Source of the DNA: Dolomedes plantarius
Lineage: Eukaryota > Arthropoda > Arachnida > Araneae > Dolomedidae
Assembly (NCBI GenBank): GCA_907164885.2
Contig: OU015499.1
Coordinates: 157,383,925 to 157,447,924, forward strand
DNA length: 64,000 bases
Reading direction: 5' to 3'
The notes under the pieces: model-generated
The model's database searches: none
The model's input: the letters and a program-made list of their open reading frames with translations, nothing else
Told to the model about the DNA's origin: nothing
Shown: positions 22,625 to 35,798 of the stretch, piece after piece
Layout of the letters: every line of letters starts with the position of its first letter
Position numbering within the stretch: position 1 is the first letter of the stretch
Made by a program: the position numbers and the translations under genes

Positions 22625-22654
<30 letters not shown>
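22625..22654. repeat. (TA)n microsatellite
   Basis: Fifteen TA units abutting a jerky-like terminus; about six remain in copy 2 (47427-47439). Confidence 0.9.
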
Positions 22655-22657
<3 letters not shown>

Positions 22658-23351
22658 TCAAACCTGTTTTTGTGCGGTGGATAGGGACCGCATAAAATAA
22701 TCGCACAAAACTTCACGAGTAGCGGTAAAAAATATTTTTCGCACCACATTTAAAAGTTATTTTTTATGCGGTGAAGAAGGACCGCATAAAAAAAGTCTCA
22801 CGTAGAAAATACCTCAAAACCTTACGAAATAACTAGGAATTAAATACTCACCTTTAAATACTTAATCCGGGCAATATCCACCATCTTCAATAATTATTTT
22901 CCGTTTGTGAAGTGCGTGTCGTTGTAAAAACCCGACTATCCAGCCATTACTTTCAGAAAATTTCGGGCTTCCAATGTGAGACGATGAACTAGAGGCTCTA
23001 AATCCGTCAGCTGATTCTAAAACTCTATAGCTTTTTCTTTAATTAATTCTCCGTCAATGGGGATTCGTTTTTGAGTTAATTCTTGAATCCACAATATGAG
23101 CGCCATTTCCGTTTTCTCTATGAAAATGCTTCTTGAATACGATGCTCGTTTAGCTCTTTCGTTTGTGGCACAATTACTAGATTTATTTATTTATCCTGAA
23201 GTTTTTGTATGTCTCTTATTGTGGATTCACCTAATCCAAATTTTTTATCAAGAGCTGTGGATCCTTCACCTTCTGCTATTCGTTTAATAATCGTAGTCTT
23301 AGTTTCTAAGGAAATTGCCTTTCCCTTCGCTTTGTTTTTGCTCTTATTCAT
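22655..23351 (-). pseudogene. Tigger/jerky-like transposase N-terminal remnant (copy 1)
   Basis: A terminus CACTCAAACCTGTTTTTGTG lies at 22655. On the minus strand, from ATG at 23349-23351, the frame reads KAKGKAISLETKTTIIKRIAEGE ... KKFGLGESTIRDIQ, a psq/CENPB-type helix-turn-helix. A stop and frame breaks follow. Pieces near 22985-22910 then resemble the second CENPB helix (EPLVHRL ... WLDSR ... RHALHKRKI). The DDE catalytic domain is absent, so the element lost its catalytic part and is dead. Copy 2: 47440-48130. Confidence 0.65.
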
Positions 23352-23460
23352 TTTTAGGGATTATGTCTAAAAATAAAATAAAATCCTAAAAATTTATATC
23401 TGAATAGAAAAAATAATAAATTTACAATTCAATTTACGCTATGAAATGAATCTTATCTTA

Positions 23461-23840
23461 ATGGTCCAGGAATATGAAACACTTTGAAGGACGTCAATTA
23501 CATACTGCGATTATATAATTCGATACATATGTAATGTAATAGGCTGACGCAATACTGAATTTTATTTGCAAGTATTAGTATATGTAATGTGATGAAATAT
23601 CAAAAATAAAAAAAAAACTAAATAGCCGAGCAAACCTCCTAATTTTATTAATGGTCCAGGATTATGAAAGCACTTTGAAGGGCGTCAATTGCATAATGCG
23701 ATTACATAATTCAATACATATGTAATGTAAGTAGCTGATGCAATACTGAATTTTAGTTGCAAATCAGTATCAGTATATGTAATAGGATGAAATATCAAAA
23801 AACTAAATAGCCGATCAAACCTATTAATTTTTTTATTAGT
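23461..23840. repeat. 190-bp imperfect tandem duplication (copy 1)
   Basis: ATGGTCCAGGAATATGAAA begins at 23461 and ATGGTCCAGGATTATGAAA at 23651. The units have diverged moderately. The same pair is in copy 2 at 48238-48615. Confidence 0.8.
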
Positions 23841-23885
23841 AACTTCGTCAATTATATTCTAATTTGATTGAAATTTTCATAGACT

Positions 23886-23908
23886 CACTCAGACCTGTTT
23901 TTGTGCGG

Positions 23909-23980
<72 letters not shown>
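23886..23980. repeat. Jerky-like terminus followed by (TA)n
   Basis: CACTCAGACCTGTTTTTGTG repeats the terminus at 22655 in the same orientation and runs straight into about 70 bp of TA. The TA tract sits about 36 bp ahead of the zinc-finger splice acceptor. Copy 2 has only about 20 bp of TA (48687-48706). Confidence 0.75.
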
Positions 23981-23987
<7 letters not shown>

Positions 23988-24002
23988 CATTTAATTTCTT
24001 TA

Positions 24003-24016
24003 TCCTGTTTTTCCAG
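24003..24016 (+). promoter_or_regulatory. 3' splice site of zinc-finger gene (copy 1)
   Basis: TCCTGTTTTTCCAG is a good polypyrimidine tract with AG at 24015-24016, followed by exon sequence GTGCTCGG. The equivalent in copy 2 ends TTTTTACAG at 48738. In the exon, a three-codon upstream frame ATG-CAC-TAG (24038-24046) precedes the main ATG at 24133. Confidence 0.55.
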
Positions 24017-24132
24017 GTGCTCGGTACAGATTGTCAGATGCACTAGTAGAATTTTTGAGGTGTTCATAAATTGTGAAGTTCAACGTATTGCTAGCAGTTA
24101 GTTTTCTCATCATCGTGTACAGAAACATCGGC

Positions 24133-25545
<1,413 letters not shown>

Positions 25546-26216
25546 TTGAAAATCGAATTGAAACTCAGGTTTGACGTTGTTTATGTAAAGGCGTTTTCGC
25601 ATGTAATTATCTTTTGGAGTTAATTTAGTGTTTTATGACATCTTTCTTTTGATATTATATTTAATATCAAAAGAATGTATTAATGCACTATCAGTGTCGA
25701 CCCATGATCCTTGATGTGATGCTTACCTACCCAAGTAATTGAAGTAAATAAACTCGTCATACCTGTATACACTGCCGGAAAGGGTGTCATGAAATGCAAC
25801 TTATGCAATACTTCTGGTTTTTGTTTTTGCCTAATATTAAATTATAATTTCTAAGATTTAACTGTTTTTTTCTAGATCTGCTGTGTTCTGTAAACGGGAA
25901 ATAAATATGTATAATGATATATATAAATAATTATTTTATGGCTTCATATCGAGTCTGAATTTATTTTCGCTTTTGTCTCTCATTAAATTAGTTCTACGTA
26001 ATTTAGCTTTTATTACAAGGGTTTTTCAAATGTGAAGTCAAAGTAATATTTAACGCATGGAACATCTAATTATACTTTTATATCAAATATCGTCTCAAAT
26101 TTTTATGTATGACATATATCATTTTAATTTGGAACTCAACTCTTCAAAAAAGTTTTATAAATTACACCATGTCTTGACTGTTGAATAATGGACTATTTTC
26201 TGGGTCTTTCAAGATT
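25546..26216. other. Presumed 3' flank of zinc-finger gene
   Basis: No gene. AATAAA occurs near 25747 and 25899 and could serve polyadenylation. A 13-bp stem hairpin lies at 25644-25675. Confidence 0.45.
25644..25675. repeat. 13-bp perfect inverted repeat
   Basis: TTCTTTTGATATT and its exact inverse AATATCAAAAGAA flank a 6-nt loop. Both arms are unchanged in copy 2 (52138-52169). Function unknown; it may be a MITE relic. Confidence 0.6.
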
Positions 26217-26724
26217 CGTGGGTCATTTCAAAAGTAATGTACAAGATGGCACCATTTCGCCCAGTATGATGCATAAAAAATTTCGCCATTCGCAGTTCAT
26301 GACTAGAGGAATATTCACGTGTCTGAAAGTTTTCTGACTTGTTTTCTTCTGAAGTGAGAAATTTTTGAAATTGAGTCGGCATGTGTTTCTGGTAATGTGA
26401 GTGTAAAAGATCAAAGATCATACATAAAGTTTGAAAGTTTGTGCTCGGTGGATTCCTCACTGCAAAACGGAAACGCACTGTTGTTGAAACCTTTGCACAG
26501 TCAACTTTTTTCCACCTTAGAACAACCTACTTCAGCCATTACCCGAGTCATTAGAGGACTCAACAAAAGCAGCATACTGCAAGTTATAAATAATCTGCCT
26601 ATATGTTGGGACTCTCCTATTGAGAAGAAGGTTGACTATATACGACTGTCGAGAGAAAAAGTCAAAAATCAAATGGGTATAAATAAAACTAATTTAGTGT
26701 GCATTACTTCTGAAATGACCTGCG
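26217..26724. mobile_element. Mariner-like MITE, complete (copy 2)
   Basis: The left end GGTCATTTCAAAAGTAATG (26221) and right end, inverse of GGTCATTTCAGAAGTAATG (ending 26720), bound about 508 bp. TA follows the right end (26725-26726). It has no recognisable transposase. Confidence 0.6.
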
Positions 26725-28002
26725 TATTTTGACAGGAATTGGGATCATCTGCTTTCAATCTGAAAGTGGCACCGGTAATCAGAGAGGAAACCTTTAGAAG
26801 TGACGTTTGGCATTATAAGATGACGTCTCATTGGTATTTAAATCAAGATTTTTTGAATTTGTTTAACAAATTTTCTGGGCAGCTAACATTTGTGATAAAT
26901 TTTGTGCCTTAATCAAATTTAATTTAATCTTGTACGCGACTATACAAGTGTATCTAAAATTCGTAAGAATGTGGAAGTATCAGAAAATTGATTTTGCTAA
27001 AACTCCGTGTCTAAGGGAAAATACTATCTCCTTTTGAGAAATTTCAAAATTATAAGAGTATCATTTCGAACTTCGTAAGCACGTTTGTGGATAAAACTTC
27101 TGTGATTGTAAAAGTTTTAAATGACTGTTTTTTAAAAAAAACCATGCAAACAAAAGGTGAATATTCGGTATAAAGAAGAGAAATTGACGAAATTTTGGTG
27201 AACTAGAAGATGATTCAATAATAGAGTTTTAATTTCGCAATTTGTGGGGAGTTTATTTTTTTCAGAGTCAAAGATTTTTAGCAAACCATTAAGGTAGGGA
27301 TTTCCTCTTTTAGATTCTCTCCAACCACTGGCATGGTTTAGTATTCGGGACGCTGACATGTTTTGCGTGGGAGTGTCAGTACCTATTACGTCATGTAGAC
27401 TGCAGACAATATGACATTCGGCTCGTAAAGTATGGAAAAAGTAAATCAGAATCACTGGAAAAATTAAATGAAAGGTAAATGTGCGGAGAGCATGGCTCGG
27501 TTGAATTTTAGAAAAAACATTTTACTTTCGGAGGCTCCAAATGTAGGTGCGGTCGAATGTGAGGGGTTTGGTTCACGACTTCTGAATCGTTTATCCCGCC
27601 GAAGTTATCTGATAAATGCCAGAAGCGACAGTTTGATCTCCTGTTCTCAGAGACTGTCATAAATAATCGTAGTGAAAAAATTTCGCCACTTGAAAGAAAA
27701 TGAACTTGCTGCGGTTACGTGGACCCAGGTTTTTTCTCCCCAGGTTTATCGGTTATTGCCAAGGAAACGAATGAGATGACAACGACCATCTTTAATTTCA
27801 GTGCCCAGATGAAGCTGCTACTTGAACGTTAATTTGATGTTTTTCTTAATAGATTTCCCTGGACTTATAATTCGAGCGATAACACCGCCAATCTAGCTAA
27901 TGAAAATATGAATATTGGCTAGGAATCGTAAGCAAGTACTTGATCTAGCTACAGACAATAATGGGACGACGAGCTGTACGTTGAATAGGTATAGTGTTGA
28001 AG
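26725..28002. other. Non-coding unit DNA and deletion junction (copy 2)
   Basis: Up to about 27735 it matches copy 1 bases 415-1440. The stretch from about 27740 to 27985 matches copy 3 54313-54567. It then jumps to sequence equivalent to copy 1 base 7311, so about 5.5-6 kb is missing. Confidence 0.65.
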
Positions 28003-28110
28003 TTGTGTTCTGAAGTGAGAAATTTTTGAAATTGAGTCGGCATGTGTTTCTGGTAATGTGAGTGTAAAAGATCAAAGATCATACATAAAGTTTGAAAGTT
28101 TGTGCTCGGT
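28003..28110. repeat. 108-bp mariner-MITE fragment
   Basis: TTGTGTTCTGAAGTGAGAAA ... TGTGCTCGGT repeats the inside of the mariner-like MITE (26342-26450). It sits a few bases after the copy 2 deletion junction, between bases that are contiguous in copy 1 (7318-7321). It looks like filler DNA from repair. Confidence 0.7.
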
Positions 28111-28225
28111 TTAAATTTCCTTTCTATTGTTAACTGCAGGTGTGTATTTCTCCCCACTTGTCTCTTGTAAACACCGCCTTTTCTTAGGATAAACTATTAC
28201 CGCATTTCCCATCGGCAGGAAGTAA

Positions 28226-28411
28226 GGGCCTGTTCACATAGGAGTCCGTTGCGTAGCGTTAAGAAAAAGATGACGTTGAGACGAAAATAAACCAATCATA
28301 GGCGTTAAAAATTTCATTGCTAATCATTTGGAGGCCTATGATTGGTTTATTTTCGCCTCAACGTCATCTTTTCCTTAACGCAACGCAACGGACTCCTATG
28401 TGAACAGGCCC
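28226..28411. mobile_element. PIF/Harbinger MITE (copy 2)
   Basis: Same element as at 7447-7633, with TAA on both sides (28223-28225, 28412-28414) and near-perfect palindromic ends. Confidence 0.85.
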
Positions 28412-28803
28412 TAACACCTGTTCGACTTTCGAAGGAGACCTGGGGTTACCAAAATTCCACATCCTCATTCAACGCCAGTTACTCCGCCAAGGAAGCGAAG
28501 CCTTGTGAATGGTCAGATTATTCTATGACGTCACATTCTCTCTCGCATGCAGTATTGCACATTATTTACTAAATACATGAAACACCACATATTTCTTATT
28601 CAAATCTGTCTACGTTTTATCAGTTAAATCATTATTTTAATGATGTATGTCTGAAATGTACCTTTTATCAACTCTGTTAATAGGAAAAAGGGCGAACTAT
28701 ATCGCAATGGCGGAATCATACTGTTCTAGCTTTTTACCTGTATTCGGGTTAGGTATTTCCCGAGTATACTAGAAGTAACAACAAATGAAAATGAAAATTA
28801 AAA

Positions 28804-29383
28804 TTGAAACACAGCTATCAACAGTTCACGCTTCAAAAACAGATACCGACACTTTACCCTGTATTACGGGCTGTTTTCCAAAAATTGTTAATAGTGTTTC
28901 CTTCCTCATATTTAGTTGAACGTGGGTTCAGTCCGGTCACAAATCTATTAACTGAAATCAGAAACCAAATGCAAATTGCTAATCGCTGTGATTTAAGAAT
29001 TTTGTTGAGTAACATGGAGCCAAATATAAATTAACTGATTGCTGTCCACGAAGTTCATCCTTCTCATTAGCTTTACTGGTATTTGTAATTTTTACTAAAT
29101 TGAATATTTTCCTTTGTTATCTTAATTTTTTGTGTATAATGTGAATGTAAATATGGTTGATTTTAATAAATAATTTCAAGCTTGAAGTTATCTTATTTAC
29201 AAAAAGCTACAGGTTTACTATTTTCTATGACACAGGAATAAATATAGATACATAAAAGGACGACAATTTGTGATTGTATCTCTGTATGCTCGCATAGGAA
29301 GGTAAATTTCAAGTGGAGGGGTGGTGAGTCATTTTTTTTCTCTTAAAAGTGGGCAGTAGGCTAAATAAGTTTGGGACCCCCTG
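28804..29383 (+). pseudogene. hAT transposase C-terminus and right end (copy 2)
   Basis: FPSSYLVERGFSPVTNLLTEI ... DLRILLSNMEPNI is the SCAND3/ZBED-like hAT tail, as in copy 1. The right end GGGACCCCCTG (29373-29383) is better kept than in copy 1. The 5' portion of the gene is missing. Confidence 0.75.
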
Positions 29384-29534
29384 GCTCAGTGGAATGAAAT
29401 TTTTATAAAATCATCTTCTCTTATCCTGTACCAAATTGCATTCCTCAATGACTTGTGCTAGTGTAAGATGTTTTGCATTTTAGATTTCAGGATGTGAAGC
29501 GAGATAACATTCTTCAGTGTAGAACATTAATATA

Positions 29535-30929
29535 CACTCATGGACAAAAAAATTAGCGCACCAAGAAGGAGTCGTCAAAATGAAAGGAAATTTTACATAC
29601 GTAATGATTACTTTGATATAAGTAAATGATAAGAAAATCAAAGGAAAAGGATAATTTATTTCAGAGAAAAAGGCAAAAGAACAGAGCAGTTAATACTCCG
29701 TTGGACCCCCTCTAGCGCGAATGCACGATGCGATACGATCGGGCATTGAGTCATACAAGTTCTGTATGATGTCTTGAGACATTTCGTTCCATATTTGCTG
29801 TAACCTTGTCTCTAGTTCGTTCAAACTCGTGGGATGCCTAATTCGTCGTCCCAAATGATCCCAGATATGCTCGATTGGAGACATCTGTGGATCGGGCAGG
29901 CCATGGAAGGGTAGTAACAGTGCGGAGACAGTCTTGTGACACCCTTGCCGTATGAGGCCGAGCATTGTCTTGTTGAAAAATGGCTCCTGGGAGCCGTTGC
30001 ATGAGTGGGAACACATGTGGTTGCAGGATTTCATGAACATACCGCAGGGCTGTCATGGTGCCACAGAACAATACTAGGGGTGACCGTGTATTGTAGGCAA
30101 TGGCACCCCTTACCATCACACCAGCTGTGGGAGCGATGTGTCGCTGTACAGCAAAGGCAGGATTGAAGCGTGCTCTCCACACACGAACACGATTGTCATC
30201 ACTGCCGAGATTGAATCTGGATTCGTCGCTAAAGACGACCTGGTTCCATTCCGCTGCAGTCCAGTTTCCTCGTGCGCGGCAAAACTCCGGCGTCGATGGG
30301 TGGGCGTTAAGGGCAGCACACGTAATGGGCGCCGCGATACCAACTGTCCTTCAGCCAGGCGCCTTCGTATGGTTCGAGAAGACACAGAGGCCCCTAGTGA
30401 AGGTGTTACCTGTGCCTGGATGGCTGCCGATGAAGCAGTTCGCTGTACGCGTGCATTTCTTACGATGTGGCGGTCTTCTCGACGACTGGTTTGTCGAGGG
30501 CGTCCTGAGCTTGGTCTTCGTGTACATGACATCTCTCGGGTCCACTGGTCCCAACACCTCCTCACAACACAATCAGAGCGGCCTAATTGACGAGCTACTC
30601 GCCTAGCTGACCACCCAGTTTCCATCATCCCGACGATTCTCCCCCTCTCAAACTGCGACAACTGCTTATATTGTCTTCGAACACGGCGTAATGGCATGTC
30701 TATCTCAGCTCTTCCTTTGTAAATTATTCAGCACACTCAAACAAGCTTTGGTTACCTGTTTTATACTCCACAGAGTACGATGTTCAACGCCCTCTACCGG
30801 CTATACGTAATGCGCAATAACGCTGCATTTCTAATCATTTGCATATCTCCCCGACATGTACCTTCATTGCAATTTTCGTTACGATCCCGCATTTATTTCT
30901 TGGTGCGCTAATTTTTTTGTCCATGAGTG
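29535..30929 (-). mobile_element. Tc1/mariner element, near-intact, copy 2 only
   Basis: Exact inverted ends CACTCATGGACAAAAAAATT / AATTTTTTTGTCCATGAGTG are flanked by TA (29533-29534 and 30930-30931), giving 1,395 bp. The empty site is visible in copy 1 near 8750. The element is GC-richer than its surroundings, fitting recent arrival. Confidence 0.95.
29690..30697 (-). pseudogene. Tc1-type DD34E transposase, two frameshifts
   Basis: This encodes a cut-and-paste transposase of about 335 codons. It starts at ATG 30695-30697 (MPLRRVRRQYKQLSQFERGR). The N-terminal paired-like helix-turn-helix includes WSARRVARQLGRSDCVVRR. The catalytic residues are in three blocks: VFSDESRFNL (about 30240-30210), IFQQDNARPHTARV (about 29975-29935) and SPIEHIWDHL (about 29878-29850). 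The frame shifts near 30280 and returns to the original frame near 29890, so two compensating one-base indels separate the parts. All three catalytic acids remain, so the damage is slight. Confidence 0.88.
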
Positions 30930-30931
30930 TA

Positions 30932-31576
30932 TTTCTCTGTGTTGCCTAGCAGGACGTTTGTGACGTCTTCATACTTCGGTAGTGTATACATACACCGTAT
31001 ATATTTATACTCACCAGTGGCAACGGTATCGCTTACGTGCATTGTTTATGTTGTTAATGTATTCAGTTCTCTGTAATCTGAATAATTAAAAGAGAAAAAT
31101 CTTTGCCGAAAAAATTCCGCAGCTTTTAGAATAGATTTGTACTGAAATAACACTGATCTTGGTGATAAAAAAATAAACAGTATTCAAGTAAGTGTAATTT
31201 ACAGGTTATTTTTACTGTATCGTATGACAGAACAATTTTGTTAAGAAGCTGAAAATGACATATATGATTTCTACATTTTACGCTATGTTTTTGTTTGTGA
31301 AGCTAAATGTTCATGCAATAAGTATACCTATAAAATCGTTAAATACTGCATGTTCAGCTATGGCATGTTATTTTTAGCAAATTAGTAGATTATTACTTTC
31401 TGGTCCATGTGGGCGTGCTATTAAAATATACGCTCAGCGGTTTCAAGAGATTGCTAAATGTTGCCAATCTGATTTCGCTGATAATTTTATTTACAATTTT
31501 TATACAAAACGTATAAAAATATCATCATACAAATCAGACATGCCGTGTTTAGCAATTTTCGTGGTTATGAGTTATA
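30932..31576. other. Flanking DNA before pogo element (copy 2)
   Basis: Collinear with copy 1 8755-9400; nothing coding seen. Confidence 0.5.
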
Positions 31577-34370
31577 GGGTCTGGTGTGGTAAAATGGGTA
31601 TAAAAATGAGGTTTTTGAAGTTTGCATTTGAATTGCAAAAAATCTTTTTTCGACATATGTATTCTAAAAAATATTATTTACATTACATTTCTTGGGAGTA
31701 AAATCAACCAATATTTAAGAATATTTATTGCAGTTTTAATATCATAGCGGTATATTTTATTAAAGCTGTCATTATACCCATTTTACCCCATCCCTTGTGG
31801 TAAAATGGGTAATGTTTAATATTGGCATAAAAAAAAAAGATTTAAATGCTGAAAACTTTATTTATAGAATACTCAGTAATTGCTCATGACATAACATTTG
31901 AAGTTTGATACATTTGGACACATTTTACTAATTAAATTTATAATGTCCACGATTATTGAACACTGGCTCGGGCAAAATTTTAATTATTTGTGAAAATTCC
32001 ACTTGATCAACATCATCTTTTTCTGGAAATGAATAAAAATTGCCCATTTCTGACTTTTTCAAATACTTGACCATTAGGAATTCATTGTCAGTTTTTTCAA
32101 TTACTTGGCCAATGTATTCAGAAATAGACTCTTTGCTGAAATATTTTACTAACAACTAGTTTCCTACTGCAACACTTTTTATGGGCTCAATGGTTTTTTA
32201 TGATGTAGGCATAAAGAAATCAGATCTTATCTCAATATTTTTCTTATTTGTTGATTTGGTTTCAGATTTTTTACTCTTCTTAGACAATCTATCTCTTTCC
32301 TCTTCTAATAATCGTTTTAAAACATCTGATTCAGTCAAAACTTCTAAAGTTTTCGCCTGCACTGGTTTTCTTCTATTCGAATTATCTATGGCATTTTTAG
32401 TTAGTTGTGATTGTAGTGGCGAAAGAGTGCAAGTATTGCTTTTTTTAAATCTGTAAATCAATGTAATTGAAATATTGGTTTTCAGTTGGTACATGTTGGT
32501 CATTTTTTTCAATTTTATTATTTTGTGATGTGCAATCATCAATCTGATTTTCTTCTGAAAATATAGAAGTAGATACAGTGTTTTCTGGAAGTAAATTTTG
32601 ATGAAATGAACAGGGCAAACTAAAATCTGGAGCAATTGGTAAACTTTCTAATTTTCACTTGGTACATTTCTTTTTTTTTCTACCTCTCTATCAATTGGAA
32701 ACAGTCCAGAACCTTGAAATCCATTTAACACATTCTTTCCAGGCATACTTTCAAACAATTGTTTAAGAAAAAAAGGGAAAACATTTTTTGATACATTTTG
32801 CTACCTATTTTCATGGAACCACTTTTTAAAAATATTTTTCCACACTAATTTACAAGGAGCAAAAACTCCGGCATTTAATGGCTGAAGTGCATGACTAGTA
32901 TGCGGCGATAACCATAAAATTATTATGTTGTTATCTAAAGCCATTTAAATTGTTCCATATGTCTTAAGGCTTCCTTGGTCATCATAAATGAGTAAAACTG
33001 GCTTTTTTAAGCTTGAAACATGCAAAATAAAGTGATTCATCCATGACTCACACACAATGTCATGTATCCAACAAGATTCAGTACAGCTGTAAAAAGCTCC
33101 TGCTGGACCACCCTTAGTCCAGGATTCATATAAGTGCAGTCCTTTCTAGATTGAGAATGGTGGCATATATTCATTAGAAGATGCACAAAAGAGTACACTA
33201 AACATTATTTTGCCCCCAGTTGGTAATTTCATATAATTTGTGTGAGTTGATTTTGGCACAAATACAGATGTATGTCTGGGATCTGTTCCTAGTCCAATTT
33301 CGTCCAAGTTAAAAATTCTCTCTGGGGAATTTTCAAGGCCATTCACTTTAATTGTATTTTCATAGGTGTCAAAAAAAAAATTTACAACTGGCAATGATAA
33401 ATTTTGAGAATGAGCTTTTGTTAGAATTTCTGCTTTCCTTTTTCGTAATTCTTTAGCCCACCCTTTTTCAAAATTTCTGACCTAATCAGGGTCTGGATTC
33501 TTATTTCCAAAAGGATTTTTTCGGTCCTTTGAAAAACTAAAGTAAGTGCTAACAAGTTGTATTACGTCATTTTGGTCAAATGGATGCCCACATCGTGACA
33601 AAAATTGTAGAGCTTTGACAATACATTTTTCTTCTGCATCTGTGAGTCATGATTTTCAACCTGACATTCTATGAGTTGGCTTTTGCACCACCCTTCTTCT
33701 TAGGGTTTCATAGGGTATGCCAAATTCTTTAGCTGCATGGTAAATGGATTTTCCCTTCTCCATTTCAAACAGAGTTCCTAAGTGGCAAAAGTTCCAAACT
33801 GGCATTAGAAAAAGTTTTGGTTTGTTTCTTATGTAATTTTTTGGCATTTTAGTTGGATATCTACAACAAAAGAACAACATATTTATTAAATGTCATAATA
33901 CAAATTGTTTTTTAAATTTTATAATTTCAAAATAAGTAAAAAATTATTCTTTTTAATTTTGAGAATGCATGAGTTTCATATTGTAAGTTAAGCCTAAAAG
34001 TATACCCATTTTGTCCCACATTACTAAAAATCTTATAAAAAATAAAATAATGCAAAATTTACTTACCTTTAAACATAAATCCTTTTCTGGAGGCTTAAAA
34101 AATCTTTTTAAATAGAAAAAAAAAAGATTAATTCAAAAAATATTTTGTGAAAAACAGAAGTTTAATAGAAGCCCAAAAACATGTTCTCAAACATTAACAA
34201 CAAATATGCCTGATTTTAGGGATTGTAGTGATGCTACTCAAAAATTTTTTTATGAAAAATAAGCAATGCTGTCAGAAGAACAAAATAGTAAAAAAAAAAT
34301 CACTTTGAGTAAATTATTTTTCAAGTTATGAACATTTAAAAAATTATACCCATTTTCCTCCACCAGACCC
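31577..34370 (-). mobile_element. Pogo/jerky-like DNA transposon (copy 2)
   Basis: The left end GGGTCTGGTGTGGTAAAATG and the right end ...CCTCCACCAGACCC are flanked by TA. The right end has lost about 16 bp of a duplicated terminal motif compared with copy 1 (12163-12201). Confidence 0.82.
31928..33847 (-). pseudogene. Pogo/jerky-like transposase pseudogene (copy 2)
   Basis: It has the same architecture as 9751-11662. ATG is at 33845-33847 (MPKNYIRNK). The helix-turn-helix (AAKEFGIPYETLRRRV) is preceded by a short extra piece. IFNLDEIGLGTD holds the first aspartate near 33320. The C-terminal domain IGQVIEKTDNEFLMVKYL is at 32155-31928. Frames are broken between blocks and the gene is inactive. 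Confidence 0.8.
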
Positions 34371-35319
34371 TACAAATGATTTTGAACTTTTAATAATTGC
34401 TTTAAAAGATAAAATAATTATATACGGGGAGCTGATCCATATCCTGAGACGTTCGGCGGGAAGTTCTGAAACTCTACCTAGTGGAGTTTTCATTCAAGAA
34501 AATACTATTTCTTACTGTTTTAAAACTTCTAGCATGATAAACAACACTTTTCATGAAAATTCAAAAATAAGTAGCTGATAAACAATATTAGAATATTTTA
34601 ATGAAAAATATTGATTACAGCATTTATGTGCAGCAAATGATTAAAATAGCCTACATATTTCCAAAATGTATCAATCGGTTTCTAAAAGTAGGTCAACACT
34701 TAAATTTCTTAAAAGTATGCCATGGGATAGTATGGAAACAATGAATTCAAACAACAATTTTTTTTACATAAAAAAATTTAAAAGCTATAAAATAAGTATT
34801 AAATACTTCAAGATAGACTCATAAAAATACAAACATTGTAATAAAATAAATATATTACATAAATTTAAATGTTTCTAGGAAGATCATATCAGCGTGTATA
34901 GAAGAATGAAAAAAAAATATGACAGTAGTATTTACAGGTGAATTTTTGAAACAAGAATTAAAATTTTAAATATTTGCAAAGTATAAAAATCAATTTATAA
35001 AAGTAGTAATCGAAATTTAACAACCAAGGGTAAGTTCTCATCTTCCTGATTGTATTCCTTGAAAAGAAAGAAAATGAAATTGTTATGAAAATAATACAAA
35101 AGATTTTTCATTCACTGGACTTATAATTTGTTATCTGAAGGTAATTTGAAATGTCATTTGCTAAAAACATCTAAATGATCATCATTCATAAGAAACATTT
35201 CAAGATTTTCACAGTTTGTTTAAACTGATATTTATGACAGCATTGATATGGTTTTTCAAAAAATTTTATTGTAAAAATTACACTTGTGTCAGTTTAGAGC
35301 TAGATTTTAACTGTCTGCT
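34371..35319. other. AT-rich DNA with copy 2 deletion
   Basis: Collinear with copy 1 12202-13020 and then 13893-14020; the intervening piece is missing. The decayed open stretch at about 34374-34570 (ELIHIL ... SYCFKTSS) is kept. Confidence 0.5.
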
Positions 35320-35798
35320 CAGAAAATTTAGGGTTCTGAAACCTCAGAAAATTTGCTAATTCAAATCTAACAACAATTACACTGTTTTGAAGAACAATTT
35401 CACAGTGAATTTTTAAAAAGAGCAAAATCAGCTACAGTAAATGCTACAAAAATTCAAAGATTTATTGCAATTAATTAAAACAAACATTATAAAGAAATAG
35501 AAGTCAAAATATAGACTGCTGGGTCCCTGCTAGTATAAATATGATGTACATTAAAATGTATGATTACAAATTTCAAATATATAACTTTTGTTTAATATTA
35601 TAATTTTAAGATGAACTGAACAGTAAGGAAATATTTTGAACTATGTAACATTTTTAAAGAGATCTTATAAACTATAAGTAACTATACATTGTAATTATTT
35701 TATTATAATTTTTTACTATACGGTTTTGTGTTATGTTGATTATTTTATGCACGGTAGAATATTGCAGGATTTTGCTCTTACTGAGGTTGGCAGGTCTG
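35320..35798 (+). mobile_element. Truncated short hAT element (copy 2)
   Basis: It keeps the tail of the hAT dimerisation frame (FLKRAKSATVNATK, near 35410-35475) and the right end GTTGGCAGGTCTG; the left end is deleted. Confidence 0.55.

Noticed and set aside
23864..24101. Isoleucine-tyrosine repeat peptides
   Set aside because: They are translations of the (TA)n microsatellite.
30100..30606. Plus-strand frames of 150-168 codons over the Tc1 element
   Set aside because: They are opposite-strand shadows of the transposase gene, which is supported by catalytic motifs on the minus strand.
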